A DNA stretch of 64,000 nt, taken from Sedimenticola sp. (GTDB lineage: Bacteria; Pseudomonadota; Gammaproteobacteria; Chromatiales; Chromatiaceae). Both the position numbers and the translations under genes were made by a program. The stretch covers positions 23,964 through 87,963 of the forward strand of contig JALSQZ010000045.1 in assembly GCA_026985055.1 (NCBI GenBank), read 5' to 3'. The stretch's first letter is position 1, and every line of letters starts with the position of its first letter. Shown in pieces: positions 48,726 to 57,668 of this stretch. Under the pieces are notes generated by a model. The model worked only from the letters and a program-made list of their open reading frames with translations, did not search any database and was not told the DNA's origin.

Positions 48726-49567
48726 ATCCAGCCGATCCTGCCGCAATAAAAGGGGTTGACGCCGAGCCTGCGCCCCGGCAGGAGGAAATGCCTTTCGCCG
48801 TGGTGGAGGGGCAGCCCCAGTATCAGCTGCCCAAGGATCTGTATATTCCCCCGGACGCCCTGGAGGTCTTTCTCGACGCTTTCGAGGGACCTCTGGATCT
48901 GCTGCTCTATCTCATCAAGCGGCAGAATCTGGACATCCTCAATATTCCCCTGGCGCGCATCACCGAGCAGTACATGGAATACATCGAGCTGATGAAGGAA
49001 CTGCGCCTGGAACTGGCGGCGGAATATCTGGTGATGGCCGCCATGCTCGCAGAGATCAAATCCCGCATGCTCTTGCCCCGGCCGGAAAGCGAGGATGAAG
49101 AAGGTGAGGACCCCCGCGCCGAACTCATACGCCGCCTGCAGGAATATGAGCGTTTCAAACAGGCCGCCGAGGATCTGCATAATCTGGAGCAGCTGGGACG
49201 GGACGTGTATCCGGTACAAGTGGAAGTGCCGGACAAGCATATTCGCCAGGAACCCCCTCCTGTGGAGCTGAAAGAACTGTTGCTGGCCCTTCGCGACGTT
49301 CTCAAGCGCGCGGACATGTTCAGCAATCACCATATCACCAGGGAACCTTTGTCCCTGCGCGAGCGCATGACCCGGGTGCTGGAAACCGTGCGAACCGACA
49401 GATTCACCGATTTTCATGAACTGTTCGATATCACCGAAGGACGCGACGGCGTAGTGGTAACTTTCATGGCGATACTCGAACTGCTCAAACAGACATTGAT
49501 AGAAATGGTGCAAAGCGAGGAATTTGGCCTCATTCATGTAAAGGCCAGTGGAGCGACCCAGGCATGA
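48722..49567 (+). CDS. scpA: Segregation and condensation protein ScpA
   Basis: Kleisin subunit that bridges SMC heads. The 281-residue protein has the conserved N-terminal FEGPLDLLLYLIKRQNLDILNIPLARITEQYMEYI and a central acidic linker (SEDEEGEDPRAEL), then a C-terminal winged-helix region (RMTRVLETVRTDRFTDFHELF). Overlaps trpS (4 nt) and scpB (4 nt). Gammaproteobacteria with ScpAB normally use SMC in place of MukBEF; smc is not in this window. Confidence 0.94.
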   Translation: MNPADPAAIKGVDAEPAPRQEEMPFAVVEGQPQYQLPKDLYIPPDALEVFLDAFEGPLDLLLYLIKRQNLDILNIPLARITEQYMEYIELMKELRLELAAEYLVMAAMLAEIKSRMLLPRPESEDEEGEDPRAELIRRLQEYERFKQAAEDLHNLEQLGRDVYPVQVEVPDKHIRQEPPPVELKELLLALRDVLKRADMFSNHHITREPLSLRERMTRVLETVRTDRFTDFHELFDITEGRDGVVVTFMAILELLKQTLIEMVQSEEFGLIHVKASGATQA

Positions 49568-50274
49568 ATCCCAGTGAAAACCTGAAACAGATCGTGGAAG
49601 CGGCGCTGTTGGCCTCAGGCAAGGCCATGACCCTGGACAAGCTCCAGGATCTGTTCGATGAAATGGAACGGCCGGATAAGAAAGCCTTGCGCAAGGTGCT
49701 GGAAGAACTGGCCGAGGACTTTCAGAATCGCGGTATAGAAGTACGTGAAGTGGCCAGCGGCTGGCGCATTCAGGTCACCAGGGCCTGCGCTCCCTGGGTT
49801 TCACGCCTGTGGGAAGAAAAGCCCGCCCGGTATTCCCGCGCCCTCATGGAGACGCTGGCGCTGATCGCCTATCGCCAACCCATTACCCGGGGCGAGATCG
49901 AGGACATCCGCGGCGTCAGTGTCAGCTCCAACATCATGCGTACCCTGCTTGAACGGGAATGGGTGCGGATCGTCGGGCACCGGGATGTGCCGGGCCGGCC
50001 CGCCCTGTACGGCACCACCCGGGACTTTCTGGACTATTTCGGACTCAAGTCCCTGGACGATCTGCCTACCCTGGCGGAGATTCGCGACCTGGATGTAATC
50101 AACGAAGAACTCAAGCTGCCGGAGCCGGATGGCGAAGGCGCGCAGACCATGGATAAGGAAGGCGGCGATATGCAGGAGCAAGAGCAGGCCGGGAGTGAAA
50201 CCGGGAAAGAACCCGGGACTGCCCCGGACAGTCAAGCCGGAAGCGGGCAGGAATCCCATGAAAAAGAAGGCTGA
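49564..50274 (+). CDS. scpB: Segregation and condensation protein ScpB
   Basis: Partner of ScpA in the SMC condensin-like complex. The 236-residue protein has two winged-helix domains: IVEAALLASGKAMTLDKLQDLF and RALMETLALIAYRQPITRGEIEDIRGV with VGHRDVPGRPALYGTTRDFLDYFGL, the family signatures. A Gln/Glu/Gly-rich tail of about 45 residues (EQEQAGSETGKEPGTAPDS) is probably disordered and overlaps the start of rluB by 17 nt. Confidence 0.95.
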   Translation: MNPSENLKQIVEAALLASGKAMTLDKLQDLFDEMERPDKKALRKVLEELAEDFQNRGIEVREVASGWRIQVTRACAPWVSRLWEEKPARYSRALMETLALIAYRQPITRGEIEDIRGVSVSSNIMRTLLEREWVRIVGHRDVPGRPALYGTTRDFLDYFGLKSLDDLPTLAEIRDLDVINEELKLPEPDGEGAQTMDKEGGDMQEQEQAGSETGKEPGTAPDSQAGSGQESHEKEG

Positions 50275-51097
50275 AGTTCAGGGGGAACGGTTGCAGAAAC
50301 TCCTGGCCAATGCCGGCATGGGCTCACGTCGCCAGATCGAAGGATGGATTCGTGAGGGCAGGGTGCAGATCAATGGCGTCGATGCCAAACTGGGCGACCG
50401 CGCCACCCTCAGGGATCGGATCAGTGTGGATGGCCGGCCGGTCTCCGGAAAGAAACTGGCGGCCAACGAACGCCATGTCATTCTGTACAACAAGCCGGAA
50501 GGCGAAGTGGTGACGCGCAATGATCCGGAAGGACGCAGGACGGTTTTCGAACGACTGCCCAAACTGCCTCAGGGACGCTGGATCGCCGTGGGACGTCTGG
50601 ATGTGAACAGCGCCGGCCTGCTGCTGTTTACCAATGATGGGGAGCTGGCCAATCGCCTCATGCATCCGCGTCAGCTCATCGAGCGTGAATACGCGGTGCG
50701 CGTGCATGGCCGGGTAAGCGAGGACATGCTCAGACAACTGGTGAATGGCGTCACCCTGGAAGATGGCCCGGCGCGCTTCGAGGAAGTGGTGTTTTCCGGT
50801 GGAGAGGCCAGCAACCAGTGGTACCATGTAGTGCTCATGGAGGGCCGCAAGCGCGAAGTGCGGCGCATGTGGGAAGCCGTGGGTGCGGTGGTCAATCGTC
50901 TCAAGCGGGTGCGTTATGGTCCCATCATTCTCGACAGCCGGGTCAAATCCGGCATGTGGCGGGAGCTGGAAAAGGATGAAAAAAAGGACCTGCTGCGTAT
51001 CGCCGGCATTCGGGACAAACGCCCCTGGGGAACCCTCAAGCGTCCCGGCGCTCGAATAAACAAGGCGCGTCCTTCTCCCTGGGCGAGGAAAAACTGA
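50258..51097 (+). CDS. rluB: 23S rRNA pseudouridine synthase RluB
   Basis: Converts U2605 of 23S rRNA to pseudouridine. The 279-residue protein has an N-terminal S4 RNA-binding domain (GERLQKLLANAGMGSRRQIEGWIREGRVQING) and the RsuA/RluB catalytic motif GRLDVNSAGLLLFTNDGEL with the catalytic Asp. A basic C-terminal tail (RPGARINKARPSPWARKN) is typical. The ATG at 50258 lies inside scpB; the longer frame upstream is antisense-like read-through of scpB. The scpA-scpB-rluB order is conserved. Confidence 0.94.
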   Translation: MKKKAEVQGERLQKLLANAGMGSRRQIEGWIREGRVQINGVDAKLGDRATLRDRISVDGRPVSGKKLAANERHVILYNKPEGEVVTRNDPEGRRTVFERLPKLPQGRWIAVGRLDVNSAGLLLFTNDGELANRLMHPRQLIEREYAVRVHGRVSEDMLRQLVNGVTLEDGPARFEEVVFSGGEASNQWYHVVLMEGRKREVRRMWEAVGAVVNRLKRVRYGPIILDSRVKSGMWRELEKDEKKDLLRIAGIRDKRPWGTLKRPGARINKARPSPWARKN

Positions 51098-51124
51098 ACG
51101 GCCACAACTGGAGGAGCATCAGAT

Positions 51125-52159
51125 ATGCGGGTTTCCATTTCTTTGCTGTTGTTGATGTTTGTTTTTACCAGCTTGCATGCCGCCCAGGAAGGTGCTCTGG
51201 AAGCCGGCATGATCAACCCCGGATATCACGAGCAGCCGGCCTGGTTCAAGGAATCCTTTCTCGACCTGGGCGAGGATATCGCCGAGGCCAGCGCCGCCAA
51301 CAAGCGCGTTCTGCTGTATTTCTACCAGGATGGCTGCCCCTATTGCGCCAAGTTGCTGGAAGACAATTTTGGCAACAAGGCCATAGCCGACAAGACCCGG
51401 GAAAACTTTGATGTCATCGCCCTGAATATCTGGGGCGACCGCGAGATTACCCTGCCATCGGGCAAGGTCATGACGGAAAAGCAGTTTGCTGAATCCCTGA
51501 AAGTGCAATATACGCCAACCCTGCTGTTCCTCGATGAGAAGGGCAAGGGGGTGGCGCGTCTCAATGGCTATTACGCTCCGCACAGGTTTTCCGTGGTGCT
51601 GGACTATGTTGCCGGGCGGCATGAAAAACAGATGAAACTTGCCGACTATTACGCCCGGCAGAAGCCGGTCGCGTCAAAGGGAAAGTTGCATTCAGAACCC
51701 TTTTTTCTTCCGCATCCGTTGAAGCTGGCGGACAATCGCGAACGATCCTGGCGTCCCCTGCTGGTGATTTTCGAACAGAAATCCTGCCAGCCCTGTGATG
51801 AAATGCATGAGGATGCCCTGAGCCGGGAGGCGTTGGTGCTGGCTCTGTCCAACCTTGACGTCGCCCAGGTGGACATGCGCTCCCGGGACAGGCTGCAACT
51901 TCCCGATGGCCGCGAAATGCCTGCCCGGGAGTGGGCGGCGGAACTGGGCATCCAGTATGCCCCCAGTCTGGTGTTCTTCGACGCCGACGGCAAGGAAATC
52001 TTTCGCTCGGAGGCGTATCTGAAGAGCTTTCATCTGCATGCGGTGCTGGACTACGTGCTTACCGGAGCCTGGCGGCATCAGCCGAATTTCCAGCGTTTCG
52101 TACAGCATCGGGCGGATACGCTGCGAGCCAAGGGCTTTGCCGTGGATCTGATGAAGTAA
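51125..52159 (+). CDS. Secreted protein with two thioredoxin-fold domains
   Basis: A 344-residue periplasmic protein with a signal peptide (MRVSISLLLLMFVFTSLHAA). It contains two SoxW/DsbE-like thioredoxin domains: the first with C71-P-Y-C74 (LYFYQDGCPYC) and cis-Pro region QYTPTLLFLDEKG, the second with C221-Q-P-C224 (VIFEQKSCQPC) and QYAPSLVFFDADG. Both end with a VVLDYV/AVLDYV helix, so the protein is an internal duplication. CPYC suggests a redox role like glutaredoxins; CQPC is unusual. It starts 27 nt after rluB. Possible partners are c-type cytochrome or sulfur-oxidation proteins, which are not in the window. Confidence 0.82.
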   Translation: MRVSISLLLLMFVFTSLHAAQEGALEAGMINPGYHEQPAWFKESFLDLGEDIAEASAANKRVLLYFYQDGCPYCAKLLEDNFGNKAIADKTRENFDVIALNIWGDREITLPSGKVMTEKQFAESLKVQYTPTLLFLDEKGKGVARLNGYYAPHRFSVVLDYVAGRHEKQMKLADYYARQKPVASKGKLHSEPFFLPHPLKLADNRERSWRPLLVIFEQKSCQPCDEMHEDALSREALVLALSNLDVAQVDMRSRDRLQLPDGREMPAREWAAELGIQYAPSLVFFDADGKEIFRSEAYLKSFHLHAVLDYVLTGAWRHQPNFQRFVQHRADTLRAKGFAVDLMK

Positions 52160-52234
52160 GCGCATGTCCCGATTCAAAGAAATAAGTTTCGTCCGTGAAG
52201 GGATTTTTCGCAAACGCAACAGGGATCAACAGGA

Positions 52235-54103
52235 TTGAATAGCACAATACAGGGTTATCGGCCTGCAAAACTGCTGTTTTGCCTGCTGCTGTGGATGGTG
52301 ATTCCAGGGGTGGTTTCATCGGAGGAGGTGTCCCGGGCAGCCTCTTCCCCCGACCGGGCTGGCGCTGCTGAGGAAAAAAACACGCAAAAAGCCCCTGCTT
52401 CCGGGATTCGTCTGAAAGTCGATATCAGTGGCATTGAAGGAGAGTTGCTCAGGAATGCCAGGGCCTATCTGGGGCTGGAGAAGAAGAAAGACGATCCTTT
52501 GTTGTCCGCGTTGTGGATACGTCATTTGTACAAGAAAGCAGAGGAAGAGATCAGGAAGTCCCTGCAACCCTTTGGCTATTACAATCCCGCTATCCAGTCC
52601 TCACTGGAACAAATAGCGGATGATCAGTGGCGGGCCCGTTTCGAGATCCAGCCCGGACCGCGCACCCGGATTACGGAACTGGACCTGCGATGGCAGGGAG
52701 AAGGGGCAACAGAGGAAAAACTGCAGGAAGCGTTGCGGGATTTCCCCTTGCACAAGGGGGATTTTCTGGATGATGCGCTGTATGAAAAGGGCAAGGCAGC
52801 CCTGATCAGCCTGGCGGAGGAAAGGGGTTACCCGGATACCCAGGCGAGCAAGGCGCAGGTAGTGGTGGATCCGCGCAACAACACGGCCCGCCTGACCCTG
52901 TATCTGGATACCGGAAAGAAATACTTCATCGACAGCATCCGCCTGCATCAGGAGGTGCTGAATGAAGACTTCGTGCGCCGCTATCTGGTGGATGTGAAAC
53001 CTGGCGATGTCTATTCCCAGGACAATCTGCTGGAGATTCAGCATGCCCTCATCGAAGCGGGGTATTTTTCCCTGGTGGGCATCAAGCCGCGGTTCGATGA
53101 AGTACAGGACAGCCGCGTTCCCGTGGAGGTAAGACTGGAACCGGGCAAGCGCCAGCTGTACAGCTTTGGTTTGGGCTATGATACGGATATCGGAGTGAAT
53201 CTCACCGTGCGTTGGATGCACCGGCGTCTCAATCGCAAAGGGCACAAGGCCGATGCGCAACTGAAGCTGTCACTGAACAACAGTTATCTGCTTGGCAATT
53301 ACTGGATCCCGATTCGCGATCCACGCACCACCAAACTGGGATTTTCCGCAAGAGTGGAACATGAGGTTCTGGACGAATCGGAAAGCAATCTCATCGACCT
53401 GGATGCCGGCTATTACTGGCAGAAGGATGACTGGCTGACCAAATTCTATACCGAATTCAAGTATGAAAGATTCAGTGTGGGGGAAGAGCCGGTTCAAAGC
53501 ACCCATTTTCTGAGCCTTGGGGGCACCGTGCAGCGCACCTGGCGCGCAGCCGCAAACAAGGCCTATTTGCGCAGGGCATGGGCATTCTATGCCGATCTCA
53601 GCGGTACGCCTTCTGCGGTTTCATCCACTTACTATCTGCGCGCTCATCTCAAGACCAGAGCCTATATTCCGTTGCTGGAAAAGGGACGGCTCATTCTGCG
53701 GGGAGAGTACGGAAGCGCCCTGGTAGGTGATTTCGGTCTCTACCCCACCTCCCTGCGTTTCTATGCCGGAGGAGACAGCAGCGTGCGCGGCTATGACTGG
53801 AAAACCCTGGGGCCGGAAGATGACCGGGGCAATGTCGTCGGGGGACGGCAGGTCGTTACCGGCAGCCTGGAATATGATCATCAGGTAGCCGATCAGTGGC
53901 TGGCTGCCGGCTTCGTGGATGCAGGCAACGCCTACAATGATGCTCTCGATCATGTCTTCATCGGTGCCGGATTCGGCGCCCGCTGGCTGTCCCCGGTGGG
54001 AACCGTGCGTCTTGATTTTGCCTGGCCGTTCAACAAGGAAAATGACGAACCGACCCGGGCTTCCGACATCCGGATTCATTTCGGCTTCGAGGTGTTGCTG
54101 TGA
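52235..54103 (+). CDS. tamA: Translocation and assembly module subunit TamA
   Basis: Outer-membrane Omp85-family protein that works with TamB in assembling outer-membrane proteins or moving lipids. The 622-residue protein has a signal peptide (AKLLFCLLLWMVIPGVVS), POTRA domains (about 55-290; e.g. VDISGIEGELLRNARAYLGL, ITELDLRWQGEGATEEKLQEAL, FIDSIRLHQEVLNEDFVRRYLVDVKPGDVYSQ), and a 16-strand barrel with the conserved FYAGGDSSVRGYDWKTLGP motif and terminal Phe-rich strand. The start is TTG at 52235, about 10 nt after AGGGA; no ATG precedes the signal peptide. It overlaps tamB. Confidence 0.93.
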   Translation: MNSTIQGYRPAKLLFCLLLWMVIPGVVSSEEVSRAASSPDRAGAAEEKNTQKAPASGIRLKVDISGIEGELLRNARAYLGLEKKKDDPLLSALWIRHLYKKAEEEIRKSLQPFGYYNPAIQSSLEQIADDQWRARFEIQPGPRTRITELDLRWQGEGATEEKLQEALRDFPLHKGDFLDDALYEKGKAALISLAEERGYPDTQASKAQVVVDPRNNTARLTLYLDTGKKYFIDSIRLHQEVLNEDFVRRYLVDVKPGDVYSQDNLLEIQHALIEAGYFSLVGIKPRFDEVQDSRVPVEVRLEPGKRQLYSFGLGYDTDIGVNLTVRWMHRRLNRKGHKADAQLKLSLNNSYLLGNYWIPIRDPRTTKLGFSARVEHEVLDESESNLIDLDAGYYWQKDDWLTKFYTEFKYERFSVGEEPVQSTHFLSLGGTVQRTWRAAANKAYLRRAWAFYADLSGTPSAVSSTYYLRAHLKTRAYIPLLEKGRLILRGEYGSALVGDFGLYPTSLRFYAGGDSSVRGYDWKTLGPEDDRGNVVGGRQVVTGSLEYDHQVADQWLAAGFVDAGNAYNDALDHVFIGAGFGARWLSPVGTVRLDFAWPFNKENDEPTRASDIRIHFGFEVLL

Positions 54104-57100
54104 AGTGGCTCAAGGTCCTGTTGCTGGGCGTTCTGAGCCTGTTGCTGGTCCTGTTTCTTGCGGGCGGGTTCCTGCTGGGCACGCAAACCGGCCTGCGCTG
54201 GGGGCTGGATGCTGCCAGGGGGGTGATTCCAGGGGAGCTGCAACTGGCTGGCATCGAAGGCAGTCTGCTGGGAAAGCTGCATTTGCGGGGCTTGTCCTAC
54301 CGGAATCCGCAAATGACCCTGGAGGCGGAGGATCTGGTTTTGCGCTGGCAGCCCGGCAAGCTGCTGTACAAACGGTTGCTGATCGATGAACTTGTCCTGC
54401 GGGGGATACGCTTTGAACAGCTCCAGGCGCCCGTGGAAAAGGAACCAGCACAGGGGCCAGGGAAACTGCCGGACATCGAATTGCCGGTAGCGTTGGAGGT
54501 GAAAAAGCTGCTCCTCGATGATGTGCGTATCATTGCCGCGCCACAAAGCGAGCGCTTGCTGCTGAACCGCCTGCAGCTGATGGCCAAATGGAATGAACAG
54601 GGGCTGGATCTGGAAGGGCTGTCACTGCAAGCCCCCCAGGCCGATTTTTCCGTCAGGGGCCAACTCGATCCGCGCGGGGATTACCCTCTGGGGCTGGATC
54701 TGGACTGGCAGCTGCATCAGCAGGATCTGCCTGCACTTTCCGGTACCGGCCGCCTGTCCGGTGATCTTCGGCAACTGCTGCTGGAGCAGCATATCCAGGG
54801 CGATGTGGCGGCGATGGTGAAGGCGCATCTTGTGCAGGTTCTCGACGCGCCACGTTGGGACGCGGATATTCATCTGACAAAACTCCCCCCGGAATGGCTG
54901 CCCTACGACCGGGAAGCCGCAGACCTGAATCTCGAGCTCGATGCCAGGGGGGACCTGGAACAGGCCGAGGCGCAAATGGCATTACGTTTGCCCGCGAGAA
55001 AAGGGGATGCACAACAGGCGCCGCTGAAACTGGATCTGGACGGGCGTTTCCAGTTTGCCGGGCAACGGTTTGAGGCCAGGGCGAACTGGTCGGATCTGCA
55101 ATGGCCATTGACGGGGGCAGCGCAGGTGTTGAGTCCCTCCGGCAAGCTTTCGCTGTCAGGGGTTCCGGACGACTACCGGTATCAGGTGGACGCGGCGTTG
55201 CAGGGAAGGGATATTCCCCCTGGCGACTGGCAGGCGCAGGGACAGGGAAACCGCAAGGTGAGCACATTGAAACTGACCGGTCAGACCCTGGAAGGGGTGT
55301 TGCAGGCGGACGGGCAACTGGGCTGGTCGCCACAACCGCGCTGGGACATGGAACTGCAGGCCGAAGGCATCGACCCGGCCCAATTGCAGCCGGACTGGAG
55401 CGGCAGCCTGGACATGAAACTCCACGCCAGGGGCAGCCTGCCCGAATCCGGACTCAAACTGAATCTGGACATTGCAGAACTGGCGGGACGACTGCATGAC
55501 CATGTGATTGGCGGCGCCGGCAAGGTTCAGGTGGACGGCAACCGGGTGATGCTGGAACAACTGCGCCTGAACAGCGGTTCGGCGCGGATTCAGGCCGATG
55601 GCGAACTGGCGGAAGTGTGGAATCTGCAATGGCAGCTGGATGTTCCCGATATGGCGGAACTGTTGCCCGGCGCCAAGGGAAAAATCCAGGGTCAGGGACA
55701 ACTCAGTGGTACCCAGGAAAAGCCTGTGGTCACAGCCGGCATCAAGGCAAGGGATCTGCTTGCGCAAGGCAATCGCTGTGATCAATGCACAGCGCAGGTG
55801 AATTTTGGCCTGGATCCCGTCCATGTTTCCCATGTGACTATCGAAGGCAAGGGCTTGAATGTCGCGGCGCAGGCCATGGACAATCTGATCCTCAAGCTGG
55901 ATGGCCCCCTGTCCGCGCAACGGCTGAGCCTTGCTGTCGATCATGAACTGGGCAAGCTGACCTTTGCCGCGGTGGGGGCATTGGATGAGAAGCAGGAATC
56001 CTGGTCCGGGCAGATCCGGGAACTGGCCATGAACATGCCGGATTTTGGGCATTGGAAAATAACCAAAACCGCGAATTTGCTATTGTCGCCAGACAAGATC
56101 GAACTTGATCCCCTTTGTCTCGAAGACAATGAGGGGCTGCTTTGTGCGCAAGTACAGCGGAAAGAAAAAAGCGGCAAAGCCCGTCTGAATCTTGGAAAAT
56201 TTTCCCTGAAGCGTTTGCGTCCCTGGCTGCCGCCGGAGATTGCCGGTCTGGATGGCATGCTGACCCTGGAGGCGACGGCGGATCTTCAGCCTCTGCTGCG
56301 TGGTTCGCTGCAGGCCAGCCTGGACGGGGGCGAATTGATATATCTGGATGCTGAGCAGAAGGAGCGCAGCCTGCCTCTGCGTGATGGCAAAGTGGAAGCC
56401 CGGTATGACGATCGGGCGCTCTCGGCCAACTGGCATCTGGGTATTGGAGAAGACCGGATGGAAGGCAAGCTGCTGATCCCGCGCAAGGCGTTGGATGCGG
56501 ATCCGATGAATGCGCCCCTGCGGGGTGGAGTCAATCTCGAGGTCAATGATCTAAATATCATCACCGCCTTTGTGCCGGACATCGAAAAGATCGAGGGCAG
56601 GGCGGACGTGGCGGTGGAACTGGATGGCAGGCTGGGAGAACCCAGGGTCCGCGGCCATGCCCGCCTGCAATCCGCCCTGGTGGTGGTTCCGCGGGCCGGA
56701 CTGGAGCTGAAGGACCTGCTGGTGGAAGTTACTGGTGATGGCAGTGACCGGTTGCAGATCAATGGCGGGGTAAAGTCCGGTGAAGGCGAGTTGCAACTGT
56801 CCGGCGATATTGGGCTGGATGCGGCCCGTGGTTGGCCGGTCAGACTGAAACTGGGAGGACACCAGTTCCTGCTGGCCAACCTGCCGGAAGCGCGCATCGT
56901 GATGACACCTGATCTCAAGCTGGAGGCGACCCGGGATCTGGTAAAGCTGCGTGGCCTTATTGGCCTGCCGCTGGTACAGATCGAGCTGGAGGATCTGCCG
57001 GCCGGTTCGCGGGCTGCTTCGTCTGATGTCGTGGTACTGAATGAAGATGGCAGCCTCACTCCCAAGGCGGGGTCGAAGCTCGATGCGGAACTGACCATTA

Positions 57101-57657
57101 CCCTGGGCGAGAATGTGCATTTCAAGGGTTTTGGTTTGAATGCGGATCTGGGCGGACAACTGTTTGTCGATCAGAACCCGGGCAAGGTGGCTACCGCCAG
57201 TGGCGAGATCAAGATCCAGAACGGCAGTTTTCGCGCCTATGGACAGGATCTGAGCATTGGCGAAGGCCGTATCTCCTATGCCGGCGGCCGTATCGACAAT
57301 CCGGGCATGCGCCTGCGCGCCAGTCGCAAGATGGATGATATTACGGTTGGTGTACAGGTAAGTGGAACGGCGAAGAAACCGAAGGTTTCCACCTGGTCCA
57401 CGGATCCGGATCTGGCGGAAAAGGATATCGTATCCATACTGCTCACCGGACAGCGTTCCGACAACCTCTCGGAAGCCAAGGTGTATACCGGCAGACAGAT
57501 CACCAAAGACCTGAGCGTGGGCGTGAATCTTGGTGGCGGCAAGGATGGCAGTGAGTTCGTGGCGCGCTACCGGCTCATGGACAATGTGAATGTCGAAGGC
57601 ACCAGCAGCGCGAGAAAGAGCGGCGTGAGCATCAACTACACCATCGAGGTGGAATAG
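54100..57657 (+). CDS. tamB: Translocation and assembly module subunit TamB
   Basis: Inner-membrane-anchored bridge that spans the periplasm to TamA. The 1185-residue protein has an N-terminal membrane helix (MKWLKVLLLGVLSLLLVLFLAGGFLLG), a very long beta-rich repeat region of AsmA-like character, and the C-terminal DUF490 domain with YAGGRIDNPGMRLRASRKM and PDLAEKDIVSILLTGQ, ending in VSINYTIEVE like an outer-membrane C-terminal strand. The start is GTG at 54100 overlapping the tamA stop (GTGA). Length is close to E. coli TamB (about 1259). Convergent with the GTPase gene 11 nt beyond. Confidence 0.94.
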   Translation: MKWLKVLLLGVLSLLLVLFLAGGFLLGTQTGLRWGLDAARGVIPGELQLAGIEGSLLGKLHLRGLSYRNPQMTLEAEDLVLRWQPGKLLYKRLLIDELVLRGIRFEQLQAPVEKEPAQGPGKLPDIELPVALEVKKLLLDDVRIIAAPQSERLLLNRLQLMAKWNEQGLDLEGLSLQAPQADFSVRGQLDPRGDYPLGLDLDWQLHQQDLPALSGTGRLSGDLRQLLLEQHIQGDVAAMVKAHLVQVLDAPRWDADIHLTKLPPEWLPYDREAADLNLELDARGDLEQAEAQMALRLPARKGDAQQAPLKLDLDGRFQFAGQRFEARANWSDLQWPLTGAAQVLSPSGKLSLSGVPDDYRYQVDAALQGRDIPPGDWQAQGQGNRKVSTLKLTGQTLEGVLQADGQLGWSPQPRWDMELQAEGIDPAQLQPDWSGSLDMKLHARGSLPESGLKLNLDIAELAGRLHDHVIGGAGKVQVDGNRVMLEQLRLNSGSARIQADGELAEVWNLQWQLDVPDMAELLPGAKGKIQGQGQLSGTQEKPVVTAGIKARDLLAQGNRCDQCTAQVNFGLDPVHVSHVTIEGKGLNVAAQAMDNLILKLDGPLSAQRLSLAVDHELGKLTFAAVGALDEKQESWSGQIRELAMNMPDFGHWKITKTANLLLSPDKIELDPLCLEDNEGLLCAQVQRKEKSGKARLNLGKFSLKRLRPWLPPEIAGLDGMLTLEATADLQPLLRGSLQASLDGGELIYLDAEQKERSLPLRDGKVEARYDDRALSANWHLGIGEDRMEGKLLIPRKALDADPMNAPLRGGVNLEVNDLNIITAFVPDIEKIEGRADVAVELDGRLGEPRVRGHARLQSALVVVPRAGLELKDLLVEVTGDGSDRLQINGGVKSGEGELQLSGDIGLDAARGWPVRLKLGGHQFLLANLPEARIVMTPDLKLEATRDLVKLRGLIGLPLVQIELEDLPAGSRAASSDVVVLNEDGSLTPKAGSKLDAELTITLGENVHFKGFGLNADLGGQLFVDQNPGKVATASGEIKIQNGSFRAYGQDLSIGEGRISYAGGRIDNPGMRLRASRKMDDITVGVQVSGTAKKPKVSTWSTDPDLAEKDIVSILLTGQRSDNLSEAKVYTGRQITKDLSVGVNLGGGKDGSEFVARYRLMDNVNVEGTSSARKSGVSINYTIEVE

Positions 57658-57668
57658 ACCGGACGGTT

